This document shows, in pieces, positions 1 through 13,640 of a stretch of 64,000 bases of DNA (within the stretch, counting starts at the first letter, position 1; each line of letters begins with the position of its first letter). Location: assembly GCA_017590115.1 (NCBI GenBank), contig JAGGNK010006448.1, positions 9,968,099 through 10,032,098 of the forward strand, read 5' to 3'. The position numbers and the translations under genes were made by a program. The stretch comes from Montifringilla adamsi. Its lineage: Eukaryota; Chordata; Aves; Passeriformes; Passeridae. The notes under the pieces were generated by a model that saw only the letters and a program-made list of their open reading frames with translations, had not been told where the DNA came from and ran no database searches.

Positions 1-3000
1 TCACTGTGATTTTTATAATATCTTATATTCTGGGATAATGCTGCTTTTTCTATGCAGTGCCCTGCTGTTACAGCAACATTCCAATACGTCTGAACCTTCA
101 GTTCCCAAGGTAAAATATTGAACAGTAGTTGATAATTATGTGGCACTCAAGGCTTCAATCCAGTATGTCTCAACTGGTTTAAAATATATGTATTAAATTA
201 TACAGTTTCAATACTAATGTTTTCTAAAATAATACAGCTATCATCTAAGTCTAGGTATTTCTTTTCAAAATTTTCTCATCAAATTTGAAGGATGGAAGAG
301 GGAATTTAAGGTAGAGATCCACTGATACAAGTATATGAATACAAGACTGCTTGAAGCTATGACTTACTTACTGACAAAATTATTCCTGAACACCATTAAT
401 AGGTGTTGTTAGTCATCCATCTAAGAGAATATTACTACTAATTTCTCTGTACTTGTACTATTTGTCCCATAATCTGAAGTGGTGGGATGTGTTCAGTGTT
501 TACAGTCAACAGATGACTGCATTTGAGTAGATAGAATCAGTGTACTTCTCTTCAAAGTGAATGGTAACCTGTGCTTGATAAAGTCATGTTTTCCTTATAA
601 ACACCACAGTACTGGGAAAAATTCATCATCTCATGGAGGAGGGAACAAGCTAAGAGGGATGGAATATTCTGTTTTCATATAAATAGCAAATAATACACAA
701 AATAATATAATATATTTTAGGAAAAACAATTAAACATATCTTTGAATTGTACGAACAGTGGAATGGTTGGCTGGGAACGTTGTATAGCCTCCATCATTAG
801 GCAAGTCTCCCAGGAAAATTTTTTAAGGATATCTGAGCATAGCATATGGAGAGAAGTTTGGCTATAAGACTACTTACATTTCCTACTAACTCATTCTTTT
901 TCTGATTCCAACATAACTTTTAGTCACCCCCTCAGTAAACTCCACTTTTTGTGTTAAAAGTAAATTATCACCTTAAGATAAACAATGTAGCCTGTTAAAA
1001 GTAGACAATGTGCATGTCACTGCTTCTTCTTTTATCTGTAATCATCAGACCTTCTATTTGTTTTGAAGTTTAATTTTTTAGCATTTGTTTAAAACTGCAT
1101 ACACCAAGCTTTTAGAAAATCTTGTTCTGTGCAGATATTAAGTAAAAAACAAGTGTTTTGTCACACAGCTGGAAATTCATAGACTCATTTTAGTTTTGCA
1201 TGTTTTGCAGTATTTGCTCACAGTAATAGACTGTGGATTCCTGAGTAGTTTCCACAGATAAGGCAATACAAAATCTGTTTCAAGTAATTTTGGTGAGGGC
1301 TGAGTTGTCACTCAATAATATGTTTACCAAAGTGAAATCCTTACTTGAATGAGAAGTCCAGAAGCCTTTACTTTGCATTTCTCCACTAGTCTCTTTCTAG
1401 TATTCCCTTGCACAGAGTGGAATTCTGTTCAGATACATGAATTCATTTGACTAAATATACTTGTCACCTCCCACTTGAGATGTTGCAGTGTTTCTGAGAT
1501 ATCTGCACAAGCCCGGCAAAAACTACATGAGTCACGGGAAATCTGCACCCTTTGAAAGGCGCAGCTGAAAAACCAGTGAAGATATCTTGAGGCATCAAAG
1601 ACAAAGCATCAGACATTTGTGGTTAGACACCAATTATCCCACGACAACTGAGACATGCCTTTTTAGGTCTTCATTTTACCACAAGGTTGGCAAGCAACAG
1701 TCAAATGGTGATTTCCACAGCTGATAAAAAATCAGTCGCTGAGTTTTGCTTCTCTTGCTTCACACTGTCTCTCTGCTTATGCTAACAGTTTTGCTTTGTT
1801 GATAGTGCTTCTGCATTTTTAGCAAAAAAAAAAATTCTGCCTCTTACACTCTTCTTTCTTGACTTTTCTTTATTTGAGTCCCGGTGTAGTTTAGCACCGA
1901 AGCTTTTAAGTATCTAAATATCCAGAGTCATCTGCAAGGTGCAATCCACATTCACAACATGTCTATGGTGATTTGCTTGTTAATTATAAGCAGACATAAA
2001 CAAACTCATATTCCTTGTAACTAGCCCATGCACTAAGACTTCATAGGACACCTCAATTTTCTCAAGTGCACAGATAGAAATGCTCTTAAACTTCTGGATG
2101 AAATAGTTTATGAAATTATCCTTCACAGCTGCTTGTTACCAGCCTTGCAGCTGAGACGCCATAACTGATCATGTTAATTTCCAGTCCATTTTTGTGCAAA
2201 GTGAAATAGATTAGTTTAAGCTAACACTGAAGCTTTCTTAAACAGATTTACTCCTTTGCATTGAAATGGAGGATGTTTTTCCAGTGAAGCAGCTGTGACT
2301 CAAATCATTATTGTTACATGGAAAGGAGTAAAACTCAGAAAAGAGAAGATATTTGAGTAAATAGTACACTTCAAACTGAGATTTATTAAAAAAGTATTGA
2401 AAGTTTTGCTTTAGGAAAAAAAATACCTCTGATTTCTTATATTGTTAGCCACACACTCTGCATTGTGCAAAACATTATCTGTTTGACTGAATAAATTATT
2501 TATTAAGCCAAAAACTAGCTATGATTTTTTTCTCTGAAGCTCTCCTAGCCCCAGCATTTCCTTTACAACACTGACATTTGGAAAGTCACTGAATAATTAC
2601 ATCAGAATGTTTTTTCAGAGCTGTAAAAAATTGACAGTAGGTGGCTTGAACAACTAGCCATCAATTGCCTTGAAAACATGTAGCAGAAAAAATAAATCCT
2701 CTGGGAGATGCCTATCACTATAGTTCCACATTTCTCATATTTTTCCTTTCCCTCTGGCTTGTTTGAATCATGTTTCCTATGCTGAGGCTATATATTCTGT
2801 GGCTAAATGTCCCCATCTATGATCTAGGAGGTAAAGGGAAATGATTTCCCTGCTTGCTTTCTTCCAGGCCTATTTCACAGGCTCAGTGACTTCCCTTTGG
2901 AAGCTGAAATTAAAATCTTTTCTGTTCAAAAGGCATTAAGCACAGCATATATTCTTCATCTTCTTAAAGAGTCTCTGTACATGCATAAGTTTATATTCAG

Positions 3001-4871
3001 AAACATGAACACACACACCATGGCAGCAGAAACAGTGCCATTGGAAACTGGATCTGTGTAACAACTAACATTGTTTGTATTGTGAAATGCTGTGGATTCC
3101 AGTGTGAGCATTCCTCACTACAGACGCTCTTGTCTGTTTTTCACAAAGAAAAAATCCCCAATACCATCAAAATAATCCAGTCCTTACAGTTATCAGCTCC
3201 CAGATGAAGAAGTCAAGCAGTTAATACTGAAGGTAAAAAGTGCAGATGTGACAAGTGCAGAAAATACTTGGATGTTCTTGCAGCTACAGCCAGGTTCTTC
3301 ATGGCCACTATTAATTAGGTTATGAGAGCTAGATTGCTCTCTGAGGGACCTCAGCAGCCATAAGAATACCTTATATCCAGTTGCTCAAAGCCTAGCAGGC
3401 TATGTCCTGCTCTCAGACATGTGTTTTGCCATCTGGACTAAGACAATGCGACATATCTGGGTATCAAACCATCAGCCTGTAGGAAACACCACCTGCTTCA
3501 CAATTTATAACACATCCTGTCATCAAATGAATAAGCAACTGCACACTCCCGGTTCTCTCACATGTCTTTGCTTTCCGATAATACTGAAATATGAAAGATG
3601 TGAGTTATGTAGTCAGGAATTCCCAGAGCTCTGGGGGAGACACTACACCTGGTGAGTCAGCTTTTTGAGAGCCCACTCTGACTGATCGTGCATAATGCCA
3701 AGGTGACGACATCATCTTTGTAGGTGCAAATTTATGGGGTTTAGTCTATGTGTCAGTGGTCTGAGAGTGTTTCTGAGAAGCTGGGAATTTTACAAGGCTA
3801 TTGGGTCCAGGAGGGTGTGATCTACATACTTATATGGTGTAGATCCTGTATATGCTGAGAATCTTGACCATTTCTTTCTCTGAAATTTTATTTCTTAATT
3901 TGATTTTTATATGAATAAAAGAAATTATCTTATGTTCACTAGAACTACCTAACAAGGAAATAATAGCAGGAAAAATGAGTAGTTAAGTTGATCTAAACAT
4001 TGATTTAATAATGATATGGATCAACTAAATGAAAAGGGGTTCCCCTTCACTTTTTTTACCTTTCTAAAGCCTTGGAGTAGAAAATAGAGATGTTGGACTA
4101 AGACCAAGACTAATAAAATGTGAGGGTTTGGGGTTTTTTTTATTTTTTTAATGAAATTACTTTGAGCGCTGCTGGGTTTTGCCTTTTCATAATCCGTGGC
4201 AGATAAATTATGAAGGCAAGACTTATATATTAAAGTATAAGGGATATGAATACTTTCCTTTGAAGTTTACTTCAGCGACCTCAGGAATGGACAAGCAAAA
4301 GGTTTTCCTGAATGCAGCTATTTTTCTACTCTAATCTAGTTTTCCTGACTTCTAGGCTGCATCCACTCTGTGCTAGTCCAAGAATAAAGAAATACCGTCT
4401 CTAAAATCAAGAATCCACTTTTGATACACCTTTGAATAAAAGCACCCTAAACATTGTATTCTGTTTCTCAGGCTGATAAAAGTTTCTGTGATGGAGCTTT
4501 GATCTTAAAATTTTACTTTCCCAATTTGTCTGTCTCCTTTCATTCTAAAATCAAATGCAGTTATCAGAAAAGTCCAGGGCTTCTTTTCATCTTGGAGATA
4601 GAAAAGAGCTCAATCTGCATCTAAAAGCATGCTCAAGCCATGCAGTTTGTTCCTATTATAGAGACAGATACTGAATTATGCAACAAGTTCCCAGTGAGCA
4701 ATTACATTTTAATCACAGTAAAGATTTTTTCTGCAAAGACACATCCATAGATGATTTATTTCAAAAGATAGGAATTGTCCCCATATAGCTTAACTGGGAA
4801 AGTGTTCAACTTCCCCAGACAAATTTCCTGGCAGAAAGATTGTTTGAGGAGACCAGTAGCTAATATTTAAA

Positions 4872-4873
<2 letters not shown>
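1..4873. other. AT-rich non-coding stretch, no gene seen
   Basis: This is AT-rich vertebrate-type DNA with stop codons frequent in all six frames. The only ORF above 60 codons (3419-3655, +) has no start context, splice context or protein-like composition that I can defend. Short A or T runs occur (for example near 1830 and 4135), but I saw no interspersed repeat that I recognise. It is most likely intergenic or intronic. Confidence 0.7.

Positions 4874-4902
<29 letters not shown>
4874..4902. repeat. poly(T) tract, 29 bases
   Basis: An uninterrupted run of T follows 'aacc' and precedes 'ccagtaaatc'. The hexamer 'ccagta' occurs on both sides (near 4851 and at 4903), which is too short to be convincing as a target-site duplication. 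It could be a simple homopolymer expansion or the poly(A) tail of a minus-strand insertion; no body is recognisable next to it. Confidence 0.9.
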
Positions 4903-7900
4903 CCAGTAAATCTTTAACACAACCTGACCTATGGTAGATAAGTCTTAGTCTGCAGCTCCATTTGGTTACTCATAGCTTGCTTTCTTGGATTAGAAGCTCC
5001 ATGAATTATTTTTACTTTTCATAAATGGATTGTGGTGTTTACAGTACTTGCCTTCTGTGCTGCTAAATTAAATAACCATCTAGTATTTCAAAGAATGGCT
5101 GAAAATAGAAGTATATTATAGTGGAATGTTCCAGTGCATTTACTATCAAAATGAAAGTCTCACAGTGGGCAAATAAATGTGATATTGTTCAGAATTAGAG
5201 ATATGCTTATCACCATGCATTAAATATAAATTAAAATATATAAGAAGTTATGTAAAAATTATAAAAGTAAATATTTACATTCAAAAGGCTTAAAAGATGC
5301 TTATAAAGTTCAATCTGTGCTGCCACAGTACTACCAGAAACATTTGGTACATTCAGCCAAAGAAGGAAAAACATTAAAGCAGGAAAAACATAAAAGAGAT
5401 GAGTGCAACAAAAAAGAGATGAGAACCCTTCCTTTGTTGGTCTTTCTTCCAATAATTTGAACATAGTTAATAATTGGTATTTGTGTTTCACTCATAACTG
5501 AAATGCCCACATTTAGTTCCTTGCACGGTCACTGAAATCCGAAAGTTATATTTGGTTTTGATTAGGGAAAAAAGTCAGACTGTACTAAGAAACATTCCAA
5601 ATGAACCATCCTTTTCACAGAACATGCTTTTCTAGCAAGTATAAACAAGCTTGCCTGTGATTGTTTAATCTGTCTTTGGCATTTTCACCAGCAGAAAGGA
5701 GAAAGCTGTGAAATGGCAAATGCCAGCCCCTTACGGATTTACAGAACACACTCAAAAATTTCAGCTACACTCAGGAAACCATTGTCTGATTGATGTTGTT
5801 CATGGACTTCAGAATTCTGCCAGGCTGCTGCAGCATGCACTACCCTGAGATTCCAGATAGATTTCCATTAAGTACTTTTTAACTAGCATAGTCTAGTTAG
5901 CATAGGCTGCATAACTAGTTGCCTTAATCCGTGTGTATGACTATTTAAACAAACAAATAAGTGAATAGATAGACAGATGTTTATGGATCAATGCCATGCA
6001 TTGCATAACTGTGCAGCTTCCATCACAAGAGGAGGATTCAGGACTTACATTTTACAATCGGTAACCAATTTTATTGAACTCTATGGAATAGAAATGGATA
6101 AAGAAATTTTATAACCTGGACTGCAGGATGCCTTCTGATCTTCTCTTAATGCTGAATATTTGTAGTGGTTCTGTACAAGGAAGAAAAATGTAAAGCAAAA
6201 GCTTTGACAGTTGCAATGCCTAGCTGTAAACAAAACACACTGGGACGTTGGGGAAATCACTAAATCACTTAGCACAGCTTGTTCCAATTCCCTTGTATCC
6301 TGGAAGAGGCAGTTTGAAACTGCAACATAATAGATATTATTGTAGCATGCCGTTCTAGAATGATTTATCTCAGAATATAATATTCAGTAATAACCTGAAT
6401 GTAATTATTTATAGGTGTACAGTAACTTCAGGACAAGATACTTTTAGCAGTACATGTTGACTTTGGTAATTTCAAATATTATTGTCCAGCTGTTAGCTGA
6501 GGCCTTTACAATTTCTTGATCTTTAAAAATCTTCAATATCTTAAAGAAATGCCCAGGAGAAAAGATAATTCTTTCAGTAATCTGTATTATCCACACTCAC
6601 AATTTTAAGGTGTGAATAAAATTAATAAAGTTAAATAATTTTGATCAAACTGCATCTGCTGACACAGCAGTCCAAGAATCTTTTCTTTTTTTTTTTTTTT
6701 ATTTTTCAAATACACAGCCTGATGATAAAGTAAGTGTAATTTAACAACTCAGAAATGAGATGGTAGCCTACACAGAGACCTCACGTTTATTTATGTCACT
6801 TCTTGACTATTTAAAGAAAATATTACGATTTTTGCGCCACATTGTCTATTTTTGAATGTTTGAGGTTGTCAATATGAAGCTGCAATACAGCTGTGATTGA
6901 AGATTTTCCTGATGAGACCCGTAACATTTGATGGGCCAAATAAAAATAACCAAAGTAAACAAACACACATTATTAGCTAGAAGTGTAAAAAAAGTGAGGG
7001 AATTGCATTAATGCACGCAGATATGTTAGCAGGGTTTGTTATGAACAGGAATGTTGAAGGTTCTAGACAGTATTTTTTTTCTCCTCTTTGCTGAAAGCAC
7101 TCTCACGCTTATTTTTTCACTCATTTTTTTGGTCTATCTAAAAATCTGTCTTGTCTGGATATTTTTCTTTCCTCTTCTATGGTGAACTTCTCCACCTTCT
7201 TTTTACACTCTCCATTTTTGATTCTCAGGCTTACACTACCATGACAATTTTCCTTCCTACTCCTTGAAAGAAAAGCTATTCCTTCGCTTAAAACGAATTT
7301 GTGAGCATACCTGTTGTAGTCAGTCAGTGTTAGCTCAAAACTTTGAAGACAGGAAGTGGTATGTAAAGGGTTAGTGCACCATTCAATCCAGTCAGACTCC
7401 ATTTGAATAATACACCCACTGTATTTATAGAGTAATTCAAAGGTGCTTGGCTCCCTGAAATAACAGAAGTGTGTTACACTTTCCACCATTGCAATTAGAA
7501 TATGTTATATTGTTATAGGTAGACTATTTCACTTCACTGAAATGGGAGGAAACCTCAAGAGTGAAGCCAACACAAAGCTTGGTATTAGCATACCAATAGC
7601 CTCTGATAGAGGCTTGTATTGCTAATGGCACTAATAAACCAGCTTCTCATTATGCCTTCATAACATGAGAGCTTTGGAAGGCAAAGGGTAAAATACTACC
7701 TGTTTTATAATTAAGATTTTCTTTTCAAATATATAGGTTTAGGATTTCATCCCAAAGGTTTAGTTGTGGGAAATTACCTGATTTATTTATGAAATACATT
7801 TTCATTTCAAGCGTGCTTCAGATTAGTAAATATGAGGGCTACAATCAGAAGGACAACCGAGGAGGACAACCCTACCACATACAATAATGCCGTTATATTA

Positions 7901-10900
7901 TTATACGAAAAGTATGAGCATGCTAGCTCAGAAGCTACAAATTTTAATCAGCCTCCTTAGTTTTGCATTGTTTTTCCATGCTGTACTGTAGCCTAAGGAA
8001 CGGGATATTTAAATAGATTTTCTTCTAAAGTTAAAAGGTGAACAGTTATTACTTTCGCCTTAGATGATTCATTCTTTTTTGTTCTGTCAGCTAGTGAAGC
8101 CACAGTCACCTACCAGAAAACTTGCCCTTGCTGTGGATTGCCTTTTGCCCCAAGTCCTGCTTTAATTATAACACTCCTGGCTAGTAAGCCCTTTAAAATT
8201 TTATTCACAGGCACACAACAAAAGCAACTAGGAAATGTCTTTGTCTCTTCCCCTAGTTTCACTGTGATCTCATAAATATATCTAAGATATGTTTGTATAG
8301 CCTCTGTACTTTGATAGAAATTTTTCTGAATATGTACTTTTACAGAGCATTTTACCATTTCAATAGATAGCTTCCCTTCACTTGCAAAGATTAGTTAGAA
8401 TGAAGTCATTATGTCACTAGAAACAGCAGCTTTGATTAACACTTTGCACTCATGAGAATAACTGCATGAATTTAATTTAAGGCACAACCCCTCCCCCCAA
8501 ACAGTCAAAACTCCAAGGTGCATAATATCAGAGATGTAAAACTGGTGTGGGAATAACTTGTAATCGACTAGCCATTAAAATTAATTTACTTACAAAATTC
8601 CATTGTGACTTTCCCTTTACATGTAAAAATTAAGTGCCTTTACTCTTTGGTCACTGCCTTAGAATGGAACAGAACATAGCATAAATTTCTCAACTGCTGT
8701 CAAGATCTTGCATTAAACTCTTTGCTCAAGAAAAAAAATGTAAGAACAAGTTCAAAACCTGTATAGGACATATTGTGAAAATAAACATAGTCATGAAAGG
8801 CTGGTTTTGTTTATCTTTTTGTTTTTTAATTGAAACCTATTTTCCAAGTTCATTTCCCAGTTAATTTTCCAACTATTCCATGCCCTGAAAATAACAGAAA
8901 GAAACCTGAAAATTAATGGATTCACTTTCCTTAGAATTCTGAAACATCAGTTTCTCATTACAAGAAAGATTGAAAAAAATCACATGCTTTTAAAAACCTT
9001 TGTCAGACAACTTTTGCTGGGCCAGCATTTTGGCACTTTGATGACACAGAATTATTTTCTAACACTCTGGGTACTGCTCAAAGGATTTTGAGATGCCTGA
9101 TTTCTTGTACATTTCTTGTACATTTTCCCTTTTTAATGTTGCTGAGTTTGTGGGCAATTTGGATTTCAGAGCCACTCTAACTTCCAAAATCTGTTTCTAA
9201 GCTTTCATTATGAGATTAGCGAGACTTTTACAGATTGCTAATGATGCGACAATATTTTGCAAATAATACTGAGGTATTGAATCATTGACTTTACAGTAAC
9301 ATATGTTTTCTGATACTCTTGTGATTTTCTCTCACTTAAAAAATAATCTATTCAGATCACCCACAAATGATTGTATTTTCTAGTAGAATATGGAGAAGGA
9401 ATGTTATGTTTCCCATTCTTGCTCAAAATCTGTTTTACCTGCTAATGGTGAAGGAAAATGCACAAAAGTACATGGCACATGAGCCAGGATCTGGTGCTGT
9501 CCTCCTGTAAATAATGTGTCTCAATCATCCAGTGACAGAATCAGGCTCCTTATTTATGGTAGCCCACCCCTCTCAGACTGAAATGATGCCTGTCTAGAAT
9601 AAGAAAAGGCAAGCATTTTGGCTCTGCACAGGCAGTTTAATGCACTCTCAGTGACCATGAATACAAATTCTCCTGAGCTGTGAGGAGGTGGGGCAGAACA
9701 CAATTTTCTGTCTAGGGTGCTCACCTGAACCAGTTGGCCTACGGATATTTCCAACAATTGATATTTAATGGCGATGTCTGAAAAATAAGTCATCCAAATT
9801 GCATCCTGCAGCTCTGAATTTATTTAAGCAACATAGATTTTTCCAAGCTGGTTGAACTTCAGTTGGGTATGGTTCATGCTCCACACATACTGACAGCAAC
9901 AGAGAGTATATTCTTTTCTGAGAGGCAAGAAGCGTTGTCTCAGGGGCAGGATAAATGCAACTATGCTTCTGAGCTGGGCCATGGTTCTTCCGCTCAAATT
10001 GCAGAGAGAGAGGCTTGTGTCCATCCTAACCAAGACAAATGTGTCTGAAGTCTGCCTGCACTACACTTGGGCAGAATATGACATCCTTAATGTCACTTCT
10101 AGAGATTTGGGATTGAATTCTTACCTTTTTGGGAGTTAATATACAGCATCCATGTCTTCACTTAAACTTTTAGAATATGGGATTTGGGAAAGGATAAATG
10201 GGATTAATGTCAAATACTGTGAATAATTTCACTCAGAAATCATGAGAGTTGAACTTTAAAATGATGGAAATGTTGTTGAAAGAGTTCAAATTTACTTTCG
10301 TTGTGAAAACCCGGGTATGTGCAATTTACATAAGGCAGATCAGATGGAATTATTGTTGCACTAAAATTGTCAAGATAGAAAGTGATGCTATGACCTCACA
10401 GAGTAGTCTGCTTTTGGTCCAGGAGCATTTTAATTAGCATTTTTAGGGGATGAAACATGGAGGAGAGTAATCTAATTCAAACAGGAAAAAATTGGAGAGG
10501 AAATTGCGAATACTTTTGAGGTAAATGCTTTTAATGAAAGAACTTTATAAAATTATTGTCTTGGTGAGCTGGAGGAATTGCTAATGTGGTGGAACTTAGA
10601 TTCAATTACAAATTTATAACCTTCGCTCTTAAAGGAAAATCAAAACCAGGAAAACTTTGCAGAGGAAGTCAGGGAGGAAGGAATGATTATGCATAATTTG
10701 ACTTTTCTTCCTTCACTCATATTTAATAAACACTTGTTGCAATTGTGATCAATGCTTCATTTTTTAAATAAGACCTTATAATGAAGTATTATGTAAACAA
10801 TGGATACTGGAAGAGCAAAATCAGGCTCTGAGAAAATACATGTAACACCCACCTTTTCTAAAGACAGCATTTCTTTTACATGGTTGCTCCATTTAAAATA

Positions 10901-12130
10901 AGACATGCATGCATATTAGATATTAAACAAAAGATAAATCATCATTTGTTTTCACCTTTTTAACACCAAAAAAGATTCCACAAATTTTGAGGTACTACAA
11001 ATATATGGACATTTGTAAACTAATCTTACTGAGTTGTGTCATAAGCAGCAAATACTCATATTTTAGAAGAACAATCTGCTTAACTTACAGAAATTTCACA
11101 TAGCCTTTTTCAAAACAGAAATGTGTCAAGCTTGTACTCTTAGTACTTTTACTAGAGCACATATTTATAGCTAAAAGCATCATTATTTTTATAAAGCTGC
11201 AGCAAACCCTTTGTATTACAAAGGTGGTGAATACAAATCCCTAACTACAGTATTGCACACATTCTTTAACACTGTAATGCTAAACATGTAATCAATAAAA
11301 GCTCATTAAATACTCCCGAGCAACAGAAATGACAACAAAAACCCAACCAAAAAGGCCAGTCTAATCGGGGAAATCTGCATGTTCTAAACAGGCAGTTGAA
11401 GGTCTTGTCCATCAATGTCTATTTCAATTCCGAGGGCACCATTGACAAGCAGCTCTGTGCTTCACTAAGAGACACTGGTCTGTGAACTGATTTGGAGGTC
11501 ACCTGTCATTTTGAAAACACGATCAATACGATCCTGAAACGGTCCTCAGATTCATTTAATAAGTGAGAAAGGAATAGGTCAGCTATGCCCTAGTGAGTTG
11601 CCTGTTATTTTCTGAAAGGCTTTATTTTTTTTTTTTCAGTGTGCATCAAATTCCCTTTGTGCTTTTATAAGTAATGGAATTTGTATATTTTCACACTCAG
11701 AAAATCCCTGAAGAAGACATATTATCGTGTTCTTTAATAAAACATGGGTGAGATTTCCCATATTTTCACGTCTATGAACTTGGTTTTAGTTCTAAAGTGA
11801 AAACAAGCCCTTCCACTGATTGCTTAATGGTTTGTCCATCTTACACCAGAGAAAATAACATGAAGTGAATATCAGGAGGCAAGGAGAATGGCATTTCTGA
11901 TTTCCTTTCTGAAACCACTAAAGTCTACAGGTAATAAATGGTGTTTAAAATTTAAAAATACAATGTCTTGCTTAACCAGTTGTCAAACCCATTGTTTTCT
12001 GTTAAATGTACCTGACAGAAACAATACTTTCTTTTCAGCTGAAAAAGTTAATTTAAGTCTGTTGTATGAAAAAAAATTGTTATTGCTGCTTTGTGACAGG
12101 AGGAAATAGAGGTTTGCATAACAGTGATGA
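4903..12130. other. AT-rich non-coding stretch, no gene seen
   Basis: Seven kilobases with no recognised repeat or gene. The longest ORF (7121-7489, minus, 122 codons) lacks homology that I can recall and sits in DNA of ordinary composition, so I treat it as chance. A 17-base T tract lies near 6684-6700. Short direct repeats such as 'ttcttgtacat' twice near 9101-9121 look like replication slippage. Confidence 0.65.
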
Positions 12131-13640
12131 AAAATGATTTTCCACCCATGATGTCTAACCATTAAATTGATTGCTCCACCTATTTTTGTCCACAGGTGGA
12201 GATTTAAAAATTGCACATATTTTCTTGAAAACGAGGAGACTATTTTGCAGAGTACTTTTAGAAACCAGCAGCAGAAATTCACCAAGCCTAACTGAGGGGC
12301 CATATCTCAGCAGAGACAGCAGCCTTGAGCTGCACATTTGGTCCCAGTTGAGTACAACTGAGAGCTGTCACTTCCCACTGGCTCTGGGTGACTCAGCAGG
12401 ATCTGGACATGAAAGAGTAAAGAATGAGGGGAGAAACCAAAAGAAGGCAGAGCCCATACTGTGGTGCTCCAAAATGCAGTGTGCTCTGGACCACTGGAAG
12501 ATGCTTGAAGTAGATAAAATGTAGTATCCCTTCTTCCTCACCTTGTCCCTTTCAAAGGGATGTGAAAATGAAACAAATGTCTGCATGTCATCTTGGCAGA
12601 TGCCAAAACACCTCCTTCACAGCTACCTGTTAGCAACAGCCTGTCTTCTGCCTGTCAGCTGTCTCCTCTTAAATCCAATGAGATTCATCCTCAGCAACTT
12701 TTTAGCAAAGTCCAATTCTATACATATACATCATCTCTCATCTCTTGTGGCATTTGGTCCCAGCCATTTGACCAGCCTTGAACTTTTGCTTTCTAGGCAC
12801 TTTGCTGGATTGCCTGCCACATATCAAAGGTGGGAATTCATTGTAACTGGTTGTCAGAGTTCTGCTTGTTCTGCAGAGTTAGCAGTTTAATGCTGTAGAA
12901 GAAAAATGGCACACACAGTGTACTTGCCACCACTGCTGACTTCCCTGGCCTCTGTCCCTCAGACTGTAGGTCTTCAGTCCCAGAGCTGGATCAATTCACA
13001 TGACCTCAGCAGTGGCTTCATCCTGGTGTTTTCCAAGGACTTTTGCTCAGTCTGCCTTGTGATGCAGTGCCTAGAAGAGGCGAGGCTGGGGCATGACTGC
13101 CTCAGTTGGTGAAAATGTCCCCTGTATGTGCAGGAGATTGCTGAAATAATTGCTAAGGCCTACAGGCTTTTTGATTCAGGACTGCTTGTACAATGCTTCC
13201 TAAGCAACTTCAAGCTGCCTGGCACTGTATCGGTGGGAGGTAAGATTTCAGAACTGGTACTTTTGTTCTGACTTCGTTAGCTTCTTGTTCATCTTTTTTT
13301 TTTTTGGATTGAAGGAACATGTGCTAGCTGCCTCAGGGTTTGCTTCAGATGCATGTGCCCTGTGGAGGATAGCTTGGCATCCTTGCTACTCACTGGATTC
13401 TCTTCATATCCTGTAGACGACACTTTTTCTTTGAGGTTCGTGCAAGCCAGAGTTTCTCTGCTGTGTAATATTACTGAGCATTTGTCCAAAATATGATCAG
13501 AGACCAAGTCTTCAGTATAGCTGGGAGAAAAGCAGCGCCTCTTCTTCATTGTTCTATGGAGTGATCTTGAATCCATGCACACCTCTTGATGACCTGTGAT
13601 GTTTCATACCCTTTCAAGGCTTCCAGGTACACTTTGGTAA
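12131..13640. other. GC-richer patch with clustered short ORFs
   Basis: Base composition shifts upward in GC relative to both flanks, and ORFs of 60-117 codons overlap on both strands (12171-12524 +, 12543-12890 +, 12368-12586 -, 12906-13112 +, 13289-13582 -). The clustering is what higher GC produces by lowering stop-codon frequency. I recognise no protein domain and no CR1 or LTR signature. The patch may be an old decayed repeat, a lncRNA exon or a retrocopy. Confidence 0.4.
13289..13582 (-). other. Unidentified 97-codon ORF ending in an A-run
   Basis: On the minus strand a reading frame stays open for about 100 codons. It begins at GTG (the first in-frame ATG is two codons later), and an upstream in-frame TGA lies about eight codons before. 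The predicted product is polar and basic, with serine, lysine and threonine spread through it and no transmembrane segment. It ends at a stretch of 12 A residues (minus strand) encoding lysines, followed by a stop. An A-run right after an ORF can mark a retrocopied fragment, but I see no polyadenylation signal or flanking duplication. It could equally be chance. I do not recognise the sequence. Confidence 0.15.

Noticed and set aside
4851..4908. ccagta on both sides of the T29 tract as a target duplication
   Set aside because: Six bases separated by unrelated sequence on one side; expected by chance.
7121..7489. 122-codon minus ORF
   Set aside because: Protein-like in places, but with no known motif, no acceptor or donor that I would trust, and a charged C-terminus drawn from an A/G-rich stretch.
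9101..9124. Tandem ttcttgtacat pair
   Set aside because: Two short copies only; slippage is sufficient.
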